Shown here in pieces: positions 4,722 through 5,180 of a stretch of 5,180 bases of DNA (the first letter of the stretch is position 1; each line of letters begins with the position of its first letter). The stretch spans positions 1 to 5,180 of the forward strand of contig JACZXN010000159.1 of the NCBI GenBank assembly GCA_022571575.1. The letters run 5' to 3'. Source of the DNA: Chloroflexota bacterium (GTDB lineage Bacteria > Chloroflexota > Dehalococcoidia > UBA3495). A program made the position numbers and the translations under genes. A model generated the notes under the pieces. The model was not told the origin of the DNA and searched no databases. It saw nothing but the letters and a program-made list of their open reading frames with translations.

Positions 4722-5180
4722 GTGCCGCCCGGTGATTCAGCCGGCGATTCAGCCGGCCGGCCGGACAATCGGACCCTGAAGTTGGGTAGCCGGGGGAGCG
4801 CCCTGGCCCTGATCCAAGACGAATTGGTGATTGGCCATCTGAAGGCCAACAACCCGGACCTGGATTTCCAGATCGACACCGTCCGAACCCGCGGAGACGC
4901 CGACCAGACCTCACGCCTGGCGGGCATGGGCCTGGGCATCTTCGTCAAGGAACTGGAGCAGGAGCTTCTCGACGGCAAGCTGGACATCGCCGTCCATAGC
5001 CTCAAGGACATGCCCACCCAGTTGGCCGACGGCCTGGTGCTGGGCGCGGTGTTGTCCCGGGAAGACCCCAGAGACGTGCTGGTAAACCGGTTCGGCTGCC
5101 CCCTGGAAGAGATTCCCAAGGGCTCCAAGATCGGCACCAGCAGCCCCCGCCGCGCCGCCCAATTGAAGAAGTACGCCCCC
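4722..5180 (+). CDS. hemC: Hydroxymethylbilane synthase (porphobilinogen deaminase), 5' part
   Basis: The first 153 codons of a protein usually about 300-320 residues long are present; the rest lies beyond the window. HemC joins four porphobilinogen units into hydroxymethylbilane, the first linear tetrapyrrole, in the cytoplasm. The frame gives TLKLGSRGSALALIQDEL at residues 18-35 (R24 and S26 of the substrate-binding loop), FVKELEQELLDGKLDIAVHS at 74-93, the catalytic KD in VHSLKDMP (K95, D96), and GTSSPRR at 138-144 with the two substrate-binding arginines. The cysteine that carries the dipyrromethane cofactor is in the missing part. The start is the GTG at 4722, the only start codon in frame before the conserved LGSRGSALAL; GGGGGA (4708-4713), overlapping the end of sirC, gives a ribosome site at about 8 nt. 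The first 17 residues include GDSAGDSAG, encoded by a 12-bp direct repeat, and are not part of the usual fold. Spacing to sirC is 4 nt. Confidence 0.93.
   Translation, partial: MPPGDSAGDSAGRPDNRTLKLGSRGSALALIQDELVIGHLKANNPDLDFQIDTVRTRGDADQTSRLAGMGLGIFVKELEQELLDGKLDIAVHSLKDMPTQLADGLVLGAVLSREDPRDVLVNRFGCPLEEIPKGSKIGTSSPRRAAQLKKYAP
4731..4754. repeat. 12-bp direct repeat, 2 units, at the 5' end of hemC
   Basis: GGTGATTCAGCC (4731-4742) is followed directly by GGCGATTCAGCC (4743-4754), with one difference. It is in frame and encodes GDSA twice in the unusual N-terminal extension of HemC. It is followed by GGCCGGCCGG, another simple stretch. Confidence 0.75.

Overview
The window is a GC-rich bacterial segment with six genes on two divergent arms, separated by a 261-bp intergenic region (1871-2131). 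The codon use, an archaeal-like sirtuin, a BldC/MerR-like one-component regulator and a siroheme-based haem pathway suggest an environmental bacterium, possibly of the Chloroflexota (Dehalococcoidia-like) or a deltaproteobacterial-type anaerobe. This placement is an inference with low confidence; no rRNA or other decisive marker is present.

Left arm, minus strand, read right to left: a protein-L-isoaspartate O-methyltransferase (pcm, 1202-1870), a Sir2-family NAD-dependent protein deacylase (199-1041), and the first 40 codons of a membrane protein that leaves the window at base 1. Each has its own promoter-like sequence. For pcm and sir2 the -10 hexamer ends only 7-9 nt before the ATG and no Shine-Dalgarno is visible, so leaderless mRNAs are predicted. 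The membrane protein gene has a perfect extended -10 whose TG comes from the sir2 stop codon.

Right arm, plus strand: a helix-turn-helix regulator with a helical C-terminal domain (2132-2770), a fused two-domain siroheme decarboxylase AhbA-AhbB (2835-3884), a precorrin-2 dehydrogenase/sirohydrochlorin ferrochelatase-type protein (SirC/Met8p type, 3950-4717), and the start of hemC (4722 to the window end). Together these belong to the siroheme-dependent haem route: HemC makes hydroxymethylbilane, the SirC-type enzyme converts precorrin-2 to sirohydrochlorin and possibly siroheme, and AhbAB decarboxylates siroheme to 12,18-didecarboxysiroheme. HemD, the uroporphyrinogen methyltransferase and AhbC/AhbD are not in view and may lie downstream or elsewhere. 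The regulator in front may control this operon.

The most unusual non-coding feature is a set of short tandem repeats at gene boundaries: about four 9-bp units at the sir2 3' end, about 3.6 11-bp units in the divergent intergenic region next to a TTGACT -35 element, five degenerate 13-bp units filling the ahbAB-sirC gap, and two 12-bp units just inside hemC. No mobile elements, CRISPR arrays, tRNA or rRNA genes were seen.
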